7,406 nucleotides of DNA from Halodesulfurarchaeum sp. (GTDB lineage Archaea > Halobacteriota > Halobacteria > Halobacteriales > Halobacteriaceae): NCBI GenBank assembly GCA_018334775.1, contig JAGXLJ010000053.1, forward strand, positions 1 to 7,406, given 5' to 3'. The notes below the pieces were generated by a model, which saw only the letters and a list, made by a program, of their open reading frames with translations, ran no database searches and was not told the DNA's origin. Numbering within the stretch: position 1 is the stretch's first letter; each line of letters opens with the position of its first letter. The translations under genes and the position numbers were made by a program. Of this stretch, positions 1 through 5,558 are shown one piece after another.

Positions 1-375
1 CGGCTGATAGAGCGCCCGGTCCGGCCGTCCCAGGCCGATGAGGATAGTTAGTAATCCCGCCGCGAGCGTCGCGAACGAGAGCAGAATCCCTCGCTTGGTG
101 ACCAAGTCGAAGCGACTGATGCCGAAGACGAGTGACATCGCTACGACCCCAATCATGATGCCCGCACTCATCGTCAGGAAGAACTCGTAAGTCGAGATCA
201 GGATCCCTAGCGGGAGTTGGTTGGTGATGCCAAGGACGACGAGTCCGTCGGCGAGGATGCGATACACGCCGTAAAGGCCCACGAGCAGGCCGATTCCGAT
301 AGCTGCAAACCACGGATATCGGAGGGATTCGCCCTGCTCGGAGACCGACGGTTCTGCCTGTGAGGATTGGCTCAT
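1..375 (-). CDS. NrfD/PsrC-type respiratory membrane subunit, N-terminal part (runs off left edge)
   Basis: This is a minus-strand frame of 125 codons, open to the window edge, starting at the ATG at 375. It has a hydrophilic N-terminus (residues 1-18), then membrane segments at about 21-40, 57-86 and 96-114, and ends near an LGRPDR motif (115-120). Proteins of the NrfD/PsrC/DmsC-like family have a similar L-G-R-P turn after a membrane helix. Members are quinol-interacting membrane anchors that pass electrons between the quinone pool and an iron-sulfur/molybdopterin complex outside or inside the cell membrane. The partner subunits would lie beyond the left edge, so the substrate cannot be read here. 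The frame stays open upstream to 465, and an in-frame GTG at 435 is an alternative start adding 20 residues. I prefer the ATG because it places a normal short tail before the first helix. The family call is fairly sure; the specific complex is unknown. Confidence 0.72.
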   Translation of the reverse strand, partial: MSQSSQAEPSVSEQGESLRYPWFAAIGIGLLVGLYGVYRILADGLVVLGITNQLPLGILISTYEFFLTMSAGIMIGVVAMSLVFGISRFDLVTKRGILLSFATLAAGLLTILIGLGRPDRALYQP

Positions 376-472
376 GGATTCTTCCGTTTCGATTCGTGAG
401 ATGATTTCCAGAACTGTACGACCATTCGCCGCCACGCATAGCGTCTTGTACTCACGCTGATCACGTCACAAC

Positions 473-480
473 ATATTTTC
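473..480 (-). promoter_or_regulatory. TATA-like box for the NrfD-type gene
   Basis: Read on the minus strand this is AAAATATG. It would start transcription near position 450, giving a leader of roughly 75 bases before the ATG at 375, or about 15 bases before the alternative GTG at 435. Placement is inferred from the usual archaeal spacing of 25-30 bases. Confidence 0.35.
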
Positions 481-513
481 TACAGGAAACGGGGTAAGTG
501 GGAAGGGGTACAT

Positions 514-527
514 TTGAACCGGTTTAA
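514..527. promoter_or_regulatory. Palindrome upstream of the NrfD-type gene, possible operator
   Basis: The sequence TTGAACCGGTTTAA is a 14-base palindrome with one mismatched pair around the perfect core AACCGGTT. It lies about 35-40 bases upstream of the TATA-like box at 473-480, a position suited to an activator. Whether any protein binds it is not known. The HTH_10 regulator at 1103-1831 is an obvious candidate. Confidence 0.35.
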
Positions 528-654
528 GTAATGGCTCCAAAACAGGGTGGTTACTCAAGATGCCACTCTCGGAAAAATAGGTCATAGGTACCCACTTTTC
601 CATTCGTTTGCCGCGACGAACCCCAAGGAATCGATTCGAAGAAGCCGAAAACGG

Positions 655-819
655 TTACAAGGGAATCGGGCTGAACTGCTGGGCTCCGACGTCTGCTCCA
701 CAGAGATAACAGCCCACCGCCAGCATATCCTCCCTGACGTCCTCACCGACGATGGTCACGAGATCACAGCGAGGGCAGTTGAACTGATATTTCCGCTGGT
801 CCGGCCCCATCCGACTCAT
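655..819 (-). CDS. Small CxxC zinc-ribbon protein (54 aa), copy 1
   Basis: The frame starts at the ATG at 819 and ends in TAA at 655-657. The protein has two knuckles, C15-P-R-C18 and C37-Y-L-C40, separated by 18 residues, which is a classic zinc-ribbon layout for binding one zinc ion. It resembles the small zinc-ribbon DUF families common in haloarchaea (I think of DUF7560, from memory). A paralog at 5312-5467 has the same cysteine spacing and shares YQF-C-P-x-C, VR-x-DML and VGCY, about 19 identities over 42 aligned residues. The start overlaps the stop of the frame at 816-986 by ATGA, suggesting translational coupling. There is no Shine-Dalgarno upstream. A second in-frame ATG at 810 would remove three residues. 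The role is unknown; such proteins may bind nucleic acid or a protein partner. Confidence 0.75.
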   Translation of the reverse strand: MSRMGPDQRKYQFNCPRCDLVTIVGEDVREDMLAVGCYLCGADVGAQQFSPIPL

Positions 820-986
820 CGGAGGATACCGTTTGGGGCCGGAAAATCACCGTATTTCACTTCCGTTGCACCCCTGATTCCATTCCACTGGAACGGGCGA
901 CCTGCGGTGGGTTCGAGAAACCCGTCGCTCGCTGGTTCACCCGGAGGGGCCCACGCGGAGGGGGTGTCGTTTGTCGCGTTGGTCAC
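816..986 (-). CDS. Short unrecognised protein coupled to zinc ribbon copy 1 (56 aa)
   Basis: The frame is open from 1016 down to a TGA at 816-818, with a GTG at 986 as the only sensible start. The product would begin MTNATNDTPS and continue with a proline-, glycine- and glutamate-rich sequence (APPGEPASDGF, then FQWNGIRG). It has no cysteines, membrane segment or recognisable domain. The start MTNATND looks like a normal haloarchaeal N-terminus, codon third positions are GC-rich, and the TGA overlaps the ATG of the zinc ribbon in an ATGA arrangement. A TATA-like stretch (CATAGTTTT on the minus strand, 1013-1021) lies 27-35 bases before the GTG, and a palindrome (1024-1037) lies just beyond it. 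The alternatives are a degraded gene end or chance. I rate it as plausible but unproven. Confidence 0.4.
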   Translation of the reverse strand: MTNATNDTPSAWAPPGEPASDGFLEPTAGRPFQWNGIRGATEVKYGDFPAPNGILR

Positions 987-1023
987 TGTCTCACTATTGC
1001 CAAGATAGGGGGAAAACTATGCA

Positions 1024-1037
1024 CTCAACACGTTGAG
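1024..1037. promoter_or_regulatory. 14-base palindrome, possible operator
   Basis: CTCAAC and GTTGAG form a 6-base inverted repeat around a two-base centre AC. The site lies just upstream of a TATA-like stretch at 1013-1021 that would serve the minus-strand unit 986-655, and just downstream of the HTH_10 regulator gene. The symmetry is seen directly; regulatory use is inferred. Confidence 0.35.
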
Positions 1038-1102
1038 GGGTTCTTTAACCGAAGCCAGTCACACCGGGCTCCATTCCGTCGGTAAGATACGGTAGCGATT
1101 TC

Positions 1103-1831
1103 CTACAGTTCGAACTGCGAGAAAAGCTTCATTTGGATGCGTCGGAGCCGCCTGGAGGCGGCCGAGGCCGAGATGTCGAGTTTTTCGGCCAATTCACGAA
1201 CCGTAATCTGCCGCGGGTCCTCGAAGAGTCCCTCCTCGACGGAACGGCGGAAGAAATCTCGCTGGCTATCGGTCAGCACGCTCAGATCGAGGCTGACTTC
1301 CTCCGAGTGATTCGGTGTCGCACTCGTCAGATCAACGAGCCGGACGGATTCGGCGACCGTTTTGAGATCCTCGACCAGCGATGGGAGTGGCTCCCGATCC
1401 AGAAGGGTGACCTCCATTTGTAGGGAATTATTGGCATTCGTCCGAATGTTCGGGTAGAGACCGTACCGCTGGAAGACATCACAGATGCAGTTATCTGACC
1501 GATCGTTTGTGATCCGTAAAATGGCCTCATTCGGCAGGTCTTCTCTCCGTTCCTGGCTACAATCACACGATCCACTCATTTCTTTGACGGAATCACACGC
1601 ATCGTCGAGATCTTCTCTCGCGATTTCGAAGACGCATTTCTGCTCCTCCACCGATTTCATCCGTATTATTTCTCCCGCCTTGCCCCCTCGAACGTCGAGT
1701 GCGGGACAGAATCCGTCCGTCTTGATAACGAACGTCGCCCGCAATTCCCGGTGATCTACCGATAGTGACCCCTCATTGTCGGACCGGATGTCATCCGCGT
1801 CTTCCGAGAACACCTCTGGTCCGGAGGTCAT
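1103..1831 (-). CDS. Bat-type HTH_10 transcription regulator with cysteine-rich N-terminal domain
   Basis: This 242-residue protein ends in a helix-turn-helix domain (about 186-238: LTDSQRDFF, then TVRELAEKLDISASAASRRL), the pattern of the HTH_10 domain of bacterioopsin-activator (Bat) relatives. The N-terminal 185 residues carry seven cysteines at 42, 66, 79, 89, 91, 115 and 117, including two C-x-C pairs (SCDC and NCIC). Haloarchaeal regulators of anaerobic respiration such as NarO and DmsR combine a cysteine motif with an HTH_10 domain, so an iron-sulfur or thiol redox sensor is a reasonable inference, though I do not see their exact spacing. It is shorter than full Bat proteins, with no room for both PAS and GAF domains. 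The gene points toward the NrfD-type gene, which fits control of a respiratory operon. There is no clear Shine-Dalgarno at the ATG at 1831. The HTH call is strong; the sensing role is inferred. Confidence 0.8.
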   Translation of the reverse strand: MTSGPEVFSEDADDIRSDNEGSLSVDHRELRATFVIKTDGFCPALDVRGGKAGEIIRMKSVEEQKCVFEIAREDLDDACDSVKEMSGSCDCSQERREDLPNEAILRITNDRSDNCICDVFQRYGLYPNIRTNANNSLQMEVTLLDREPLPSLVEDLKTVAESVRLVDLTSATPNHSEEVSLDLSVLTDSQRDFFRRSVEEGLFEDPRQITVRELAEKLDISASAASRRLRRIQMKLFSQFEL

Positions 1832-1837
1832 AGGTAA

Positions 1838-1847
1838 TAGTTAACTA
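1838..1847. promoter_or_regulatory. Perfect palindrome TAGTTAACTA just before the HTH_10 regulator
   Basis: This perfect 10-base palindrome lies 7-16 bases before the regulator ATG at 1831. It could be an autoregulatory operator or only part of an AT-rich start region. Confidence 0.3.
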
Positions 1848-1896
1848 AGAGCACAGAAAATGATAACCGTTGCGGTAATTGCGACACGGAGGTTCC

Positions 1897-1938
1897 TCGA
1901 GGGTGAGTCCTGTTGCTATTTTTTAGATGCACCCTCGA
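1897..1938 (-). promoter_or_regulatory. 9-base inverted repeat flanking a TATA-like box, candidate promoter/operator of the HTH_10 regulator
   Basis: TCGAGGGTG (1897-1905) and CACCCTCGA (1930-1938) are perfect inverted copies separated by 24 bases. The centre of the repeat falls on an AT-rich stretch, CTAAAAAATAG on the minus strand (1916-1926), that looks like a TATA box. It would start a transcript near 1894 and give about a 60-base leader to the regulator start. Arms on both sides of a TATA box would let a bound dimer block the basal factors. As an RNA the arms could instead form a hairpin. The symmetry is seen directly; the function is inferred. Confidence 0.45.
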
Positions 1939-2063
1939 ATGGCTCAGCATAGATCCTCATTATTTGGGGTAAACTTAAATTGTGGTTACGGACATGTTGA
2001 TTTCCGGCCCGATCGAGGATCTGTTTGATGTACGTTCCGATCGGCGTACGAAACGGTCCGGTG

Positions 2064-2246
2064 TCAACTGGGACACTCATGGCCGAATGGTTTCGTTTTT
2101 CCGTGATCGTGTTCGGCTACCGGCGTGTTTTCCTGCCGGTGTGTTTCGCGTGATTGTCCGACCGTTCCGAGATACTCCGAACAGACCTCACAAGCAGCCC
2201 CGTGGCCGGACCCATCGAACAGTTTCCAATTCGAAACGTGGCCCAA
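2064..2246 (-). pseudogene. Possible small cysteine/histidine protein or gene remnant
   Basis: A 60-codon minus-strand frame begins at a TTG at 2246, with no in-frame ATG or GTG upstream before a stop. Its translation has a CEVC knuckle near residues 19-22, several histidines in the middle and a final HECPS followed directly by TGA. In a zinc-ribbon protein a cysteine would be expected right where the TGA stands, so the frame may be a zinc-binding protein cut short by a nonsense change, or chance. The frame continues 26 codons after the TGA without further cysteine pairs. There is no good promoter or Shine-Dalgarno. I do not recognise a family. Confidence 0.22.
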
Positions 2247-2296
2247 TTGAAGAGTATTTTTCTTCAGTAGTGGCTATCGAAAGTGAATCGACAGAC

Positions 2297-2302
2297 TATT
2301 AA
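2297..2302 (+). promoter_or_regulatory. TATA-like box of the DUF3311-symporter-regulator operon
   Basis: TATTAA is centred about 28 bases before the ATG at 2328, the spacing expected if transcription starts at the ATG and the mRNA is leaderless. No Shine-Dalgarno precedes that ATG, which fits. Confidence 0.5.
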
Positions 2303-2327
2303 TGGATTGAAGCCTGTTTTCCCACCA

Positions 2328-2576
2328 ATGAATCGTCGATCGATCGGCTGGGCCCTTACCTTTCTCGGGCTCGTAGTATTCGCCATCCCCTGGTTCCTCT
2401 GGGGATCCGACCAAGTGGTCGCCGGACTCCCGCTCTGGCTGTGGTGGCATATCGGGTGGATGGCACTGTCAGCTGTCGTGTTCCAAAGGTTCGCCCGGCA
2501 GGCCTGGGGACTCTGGATAACGGAGGAATCTGAGGCTGCAGCAGGTCTCGATACGCACGGTGGGCAGCGACGATGA
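2328..2576 (+). CDS. DUF3311 family small membrane protein, symporter partner
   Basis: This 82-residue protein has two predicted membrane helices: about 8-26 (ALTFLGLVVFAIPWFLW) and about 33-53 (GLPLWLWWHIGWMALSAVV), followed by a short charged tail. The FAIPWFLWG...GLPLWLWW pattern matches DUF3311, a family usually encoded directly before a sodium:solute symporter and thought to help or stabilise it; its biochemical role is unproven. The frame is open back to a GTG at 2283, but the ATG at 2328 is preferred because it gives a typical N-terminus and sits at leaderless distance from the TATA-like box at 2297. Its TGA overlaps the start of the symporter by ATGA, so the two are probably translated together. 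Paired small subunits also occur for other symporters of this superfamily, such as YhdT with PanF. Confidence 0.8.
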   Translation: MNRRSIGWALTFLGLVVFAIPWFLWGSDQVVAGLPLWLWWHIGWMALSAVVFQRFARQAWGLWITEESEAAAGLDTHGGQRR

Positions 2577-4090
2577 GTGTCACCCTCCAACTCGGTATTA
2601 TCGTGGGCTACCTGGTCATCGCCCTCCTCGTCGGACTCGTTGCGTATCGTGTGACCGAACGGACGGCCGAAGACTTCTACCTCGCCAGCCGGACGTTTGG
2701 CACGGTCGTCCTCCTCTTTACCGTGTTCGCCACCTTGCTGTCAGCCTTTACGTTCTTTGGCGGCCCTGACAACGCCTACGCGCTGGGACCGGAGTGGATC
2801 CTCGTGATGGGGTTGATGGACGGGATCATTTTCGCGATCCTCTGGTACGTGATCGGGTACAAACAGTGGCTCCTCGGGCAACGCTCCGGGTACATGACAC
2901 TCGGGGAGTTGCTCGGAGATGTCTTTGGCTCGCGACTGCTCCGGGGGCTCGTCGCAGTGATCTCCCTCTTTTGGTTGTTCCCGTACGTGATGCTCCAGCA
3001 GATCGGTGCGGGGGCCGCCATCGCTGGGCTTACTGAAGGGGCCGTCCCATTTTGGGCCGGCGCGACACTCATCACGGCATTCATGATTGTCTACGTCACC
3101 CTCGCGGGCATGCGTGGGATCGCGTGGACGGACACCCTCCAGGGCGTGTTCATGCTCTCGATGGTGTGGCTGGCACTGGCCTGGGTGCTTTCGGCCGTCG
3201 AGGGGGGCATCGGAACCATCAACGCCGGATTGCAGGAGACGGCTCCTGAGTTCCTCGCACTCGGCGGTGGCGCCTACACGCCACAGTTCATGCTCACCTT
3301 CGCAATCTCGATCGCGTTCGGGGTGACCATGTTCCCGCAGATCAACCAACGGTTCTTCGCCGCCGACTCGGAGACCGTTCTGAAGCGGTCCTTTGCACTG
3401 TGGCCGGTTCTCGTACTCCTGCTTTTCGTCCCTGCCTTTTTGCTCGGGACGTGGGCCGCCGGGCTCGGAATCGAAGCGAACGTCGCTGCCGGGGAGAGTG
3501 TGCTCCCCCTCATTCTCGAGGTTTACACGCCCACCTGGTTCGCATCGCTGGTCATCGCCGGAGCTATCGCGGCGATGATGTCCTCCTCCGATTCGATGCT
3601 CCTGTCCGGGTCTTCCTATTTCACCCGGGACCTCTACCGCCCCTTCGTCAACCGGGAGCTTTCGGACCGTGGCGAAGACCGGCTCGGACGGGTCGGTGTG
3701 GTGAGCTTTGCCGTTCTCGCGCTCGGTGCGAGTATCTGGGCTGAAGGTGGCGGGATTGCGGCCGCGACCGTCGGATCGCTGTTGGTCGATATCGGGGACC
3801 TCGCTTTTGGTGGGTTTGCCCAAATGACCGGCCCAGTCCTCATCGCCCTGTATTGGCGACGAACGACCCGGACCGGATTGATCGCTGGATTACTCGTCCC
3901 GCAAGGCCTCTACATGGCCTTCAATTTCATCCCCGAAATGACCATCAGCGGGGTTCCGCTCTTCGCGACGACCTACGGCGGCTGGGGAATCTCCCTGTAT
4001 ACCATTCTCGTCGGCGTCGGCGTGACCGTCGCCGTCTCAGCGTTCCAGGCGCGTTCGGGACCCGAACACGGACCAATTGGAGGTGATTGA
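2573..4090 (+). CDS. Sodium:solute symporter (SSS family)
   Basis: A 505-residue, strongly hydrophobic protein of the length and about 13 helices usual for the SSS family, which imports sugars, amino acids, carboxylates or similar solutes with sodium. Visible marks are the N-terminal helix followed by RTAEDFYLASRTFG (30-43), helix 2 with LLSAFTFFGGP (55-65), the family signature AGMRGIAWTDTLQG (178-191), and AAMMSSSDSMLL (333-344), where neighbouring serines are the expected sodium-binding positions, followed by the cytoplasmic YFTRDLYRP. The ATG at 2573 overlaps the DUF3311 stop and has a GGTGGG Shine-Dalgarno-like stretch about 8 bases upstream. A regulator gene starts one base after the stop. 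The substrate cannot be read from the sequence. Long open frames on the opposite strand are shadows of its GC-rich codons. Confidence 0.92.
   Translation: MSVTLQLGIIVGYLVIALLVGLVAYRVTERTAEDFYLASRTFGTVVLLFTVFATLLSAFTFFGGPDNAYALGPEWILVMGLMDGIIFAILWYVIGYKQWLLGQRSGYMTLGELLGDVFGSRLLRGLVAVISLFWLFPYVMLQQIGAGAAIAGLTEGAVPFWAGATLITAFMIVYVTLAGMRGIAWTDTLQGVFMLSMVWLALAWVLSAVEGGIGTINAGLQETAPEFLALGGGAYTPQFMLTFAISIAFGVTMFPQINQRFFAADSETVLKRSFALWPVLVLLLFVPAFLLGTWAAGLGIEANVAAGESVLPLILEVYTPTWFASLVIAGAIAAMMSSSDSMLLSGSSYFTRDLYRPFVNRELSDRGEDRLGRVGVVSFAVLALGASIWAEGGGIAAATVGSLLVDIGDLAFGGFAQMTGPVLIALYWRRTTRTGLIAGLLVPQGLYMAFNFIPEMTISGVPLFATTYGGWGISLYTILVGVGVTVAVSAFQARSGPEHGPIGGD
4079..4087 (+). promoter_or_regulatory. 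Very strong Shine-Dalgarno for the HFX_2341-type regulator
   Basis: GGAGGTGAT is a nine-base perfect match to the anti-Shine-Dalgarno at the 3' end of 16S rRNA and lies four bases before the ATG at 4092, inside the last codons of the symporter. This decides the start over the in-frame TTG at 4077. Strong sites like this are uncommon in haloarchaea, where many genes are leaderless, and suggest efficient reinitiation after the symporter. Confidence 0.8.
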
Positions 4091-4091
4091 G

Positions 4092-5030
4092 ATGACGACA
4101 ACCGATGCCGAGCCGTCAGAACAGCAAACACATATCGTCCCGGTCGGGTTCGAGTACGACCGACTGATCGCACCGCTGATCCGTGATCAGATCTCCGTCG
4201 ACCGGGTGATCCTCCTCCAGGGCGCGGTCGGCAGCGAAGGCAACGTGGAGTACTCCAAACGTTTGGCCGGAAAACTCGAGACGGATTTCCGAAACCTGCT
4301 GGGCGCGACGACCGAGCGGATGACAGTCGAGGATGTCTATGATTACGATGGGGCCTTCGAGTTGGCCTTCGATTGTATCACCGCGGAACTCGATGCGGGC
4401 AACGAGGTCTGGGTGAACATCTCATCGATGCCGCGGCCGGTGAGTTTCGCCTTCGCCACGGCCGCCCATTCCGTCATGGTCGAGCACGAGGCAGACCGGG
4501 AGCGAATCCACACCTACTACACGGCCCCGGAGAAGTACCTGGAAACCGAACTCGCCGAGGAACTCCGCACCCAAATCGAGATCCTCGAAACACTCCAGAC
4601 TGAGAGTGGCGCGGAGGACACCCCTCGAATCGATTCCGAAACAATCGACCAACGCTTGGACGCCGCTCAGGACCTCCTCACGGAATTCGACGAGCGTGGG
4701 GCCACGATCGGCGCAAAAGAGATCGACGGAAGCCACGTACAAGAGTTGCCAGTCGCCCCGTTTTCGAATATCAAACCCTTCGAGGAGTTGATCCTCTTCA
4801 CCCTTGGCGACCACGGGGAATTCGACTCGATCAGCGACCTCGCGGAAACGTTGGCACGCGAACTTGACGAGGAGTACACCGACAGTTTCCGTTCGAAAGT
4901 CATCTACAATGTTGACCGGTTGGGACCCGGCGGGGTCGGCTATGTGGACCGTGAGGCCGAGGGGAAGTCTTATCGGATCAGCCTCTCCCGAATCGGCGAA
5001 CTGTGGGTGCGCTCCCACTCGACGGCGTAG
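4092..5030 (+). CDS. HFX_2341-type regulator: CARF-like domain plus C-terminal winged helix
   Basis: The 312-residue protein has an N-terminal alpha/beta domain (about 13-160) beginning HIVPVGFEYDRLIAPLI, with a strand-loop VILLQGAVGSEGN (39-51) and WVNISSMPRPVSFAFATAA (107-125). The arrangement resembles the Rossmann-like CARF domain of Csa3-type regulators, where the later motif reads N-x-T-G-G-T-(R/K). A charged linker (160-225) leads to a winged-helix-like C-terminus (228-306: FEELILFTLGDHGEF, SISDLAETLARELD, then the wing VGYVDREAEGKSYRISL). This matches what I recall as the HFX_2341 (DUF6293) family of haloarchaeal transcription regulators. CARF domains bind cyclic oligonucleotides or related nucleotides, but no ligand is shown here and no CRISPR genes are in view. 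It is the last gene of the symporter operon and probably regulates that operon. Confidence 0.75.
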   Translation: MTTTDAEPSEQQTHIVPVGFEYDRLIAPLIRDQISVDRVILLQGAVGSEGNVEYSKRLAGKLETDFRNLLGATTERMTVEDVYDYDGAFELAFDCITAELDAGNEVWVNISSMPRPVSFAFATAAHSVMVEHEADRERIHTYYTAPEKYLETELAEELRTQIEILETLQTESGAEDTPRIDSETIDQRLDAAQDLLTEFDERGATIGAKEIDGSHVQELPVAPFSNIKPFEELILFTLGDHGEFDSISDLAETLARELDEEYTDSFRSKVIYNVDRLGPGGVGYVDREAEGKSYRISLSRIGELWVRSHSTA

Positions 5031-5094
5031 TGACCGTTCTGTGCAGCCACGGAGACCGAGAACCATCTGATAGTTAAAAACCCTTTCACAGTCT

Positions 5095-5129
5095 ACATCT
5101 GCTTATTTGGATGTTTCGAAATTATATTG
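5095..5129 (+). promoter_or_regulatory. AT-rich promoter-like stretch upstream of zinc ribbon copy 2
   Basis: ACATC (5095-5099) and GATGT (5110-5114) are inverted and enclose a TATA-like CTTATTT. A second TATA-like TTATAT follows at 5124-5129. Either could start a transcript toward the zinc ribbon, but with a 160-190 base leader. The region between here and 5311 shows no convincing gene. Confidence 0.25.
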
Positions 5130-5311
5130 AAGGGAGAGCAGCCGTCTCACGACCGGAACCCACCCAACCAGATCAATGCCAAACCCCATCTCGGTGGCCC
5201 GTTGTGTCAGCTCCACAATTCAGCCCCACGGGTTTGTCCATCTCCTCCAGCGCCAGAGCGAGTGCGGGAGCTCAGATCCGACCAGGCGGCAGCTCCGCTC
5301 CATCCCACACC

Positions 5312-5467
5312 ATGCAAGCACAATCAAATGAAACGATGTATCAGTTCGTCTGTCCCCAGTGTGGGGCGACGCCAGTCGTTGATGACGCAGTTCGGAGGGA
5401 CATGCTCGACGTGGGCTGTTACATCTGTGAAACGCCGGTCAGCGAGTTGAATTTCCGACGGCTCTAA
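5312..5467 (+). CDS. Small CxxC zinc-ribbon protein (51 aa), copy 2
   Basis: The product starts MQAQSNETMYQF and has knuckles C14-P-Q-C17 and C36-Y-I-C39 with 18 residues between them, exactly as in the minus-strand copy at 655-819. Both also share VR-x-DML and VGCY before the second knuckle. The frame is open back to 5111, but that extension is serine- and proline-rich with no homology to the paralog, and the ATG at 5312 gives nearly the same length before YQF as copy 1 (9 versus 10 residues). An internal ATG at 5336 is a weaker alternative. There is no Shine-Dalgarno and no TATA box at leaderless distance, so it may depend on the stretch at 5095-5129 or on readthrough from the regulator gene 281 bases upstream. 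One zinc ion per protein is likely; the biological role is unknown. Confidence 0.75.
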   Translation: MQAQSNETMYQFVCPQCGATPVVDDAVRRDMLDVGCYICETPVSELNFRRL

Positions 5468-5558
5468 TACTCGCAAAAACCTGCGTCACCGGCATCAAAT
5501 CGGCCACATGCCCTGCGATTAGTGAATTCGTGGGGTGGAGTTGAATTAGACTGCTCTG

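Larger units (their letters stand above)
1832..2327. other. Gene-poor divergent region between the HTH_10 regulator and the symporter operon
   Basis: This stretch of almost 500 bases separates divergent units. Apart from the palindromes near the regulator, the doubtful minus-strand frame at 2064-2246 and a TATA-like box at 2297-2302, I see nothing certain. Two near-identical blocks (CCGGCGTGTTT and CCGGTGTGTTT) occur about 17 bases apart around 2120-2147, and a palindrome CCGATCGG lies at 2037-2044. It may contain decayed genes. Confidence 0.5.

Noticed and set aside
901..925. GGTTCGAGAAACC stretch resembling a tRNA T-arm
   Set aside because: No acceptor stem, D-arm or anticodon arm can be drawn around it, and a coding-like frame passes through on the minus strand.
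547..1008. Open frame of 153 codons on the plus strand
   Set aside because: It runs opposite the zinc ribbon and the small coupled frame, has a histidine/arginine/proline-rich translation with no family resemblance, and starts with GTG without promoter or Shine-Dalgarno.
1982..2302. 106-codon open frame on the plus strand before the symporter operon
   Set aside because: It has a GTG start without Shine-Dalgarno, an arginine-rich translation and no motif; it is more likely chance in a gene-poor region.
2741..3823. 360-codon open frame on the minus strand
   Set aside because: It lies entirely inside the symporter gene; its low-complexity charged sequence is the mirror of GC-rich third positions.
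4422..5066. 214-codon open frame on the minus strand
   Set aside because: It is a shadow of the HFX_2341-type regulator gene, which has clear domains and a strong Shine-Dalgarno.
5130..5311. Possible coding extension or separate gene before zinc ribbon copy 2
   Set aside because: The open frames here are proline/serine-rich, differ from the paralogous locus and have no start signals; nothing supportable is seen.
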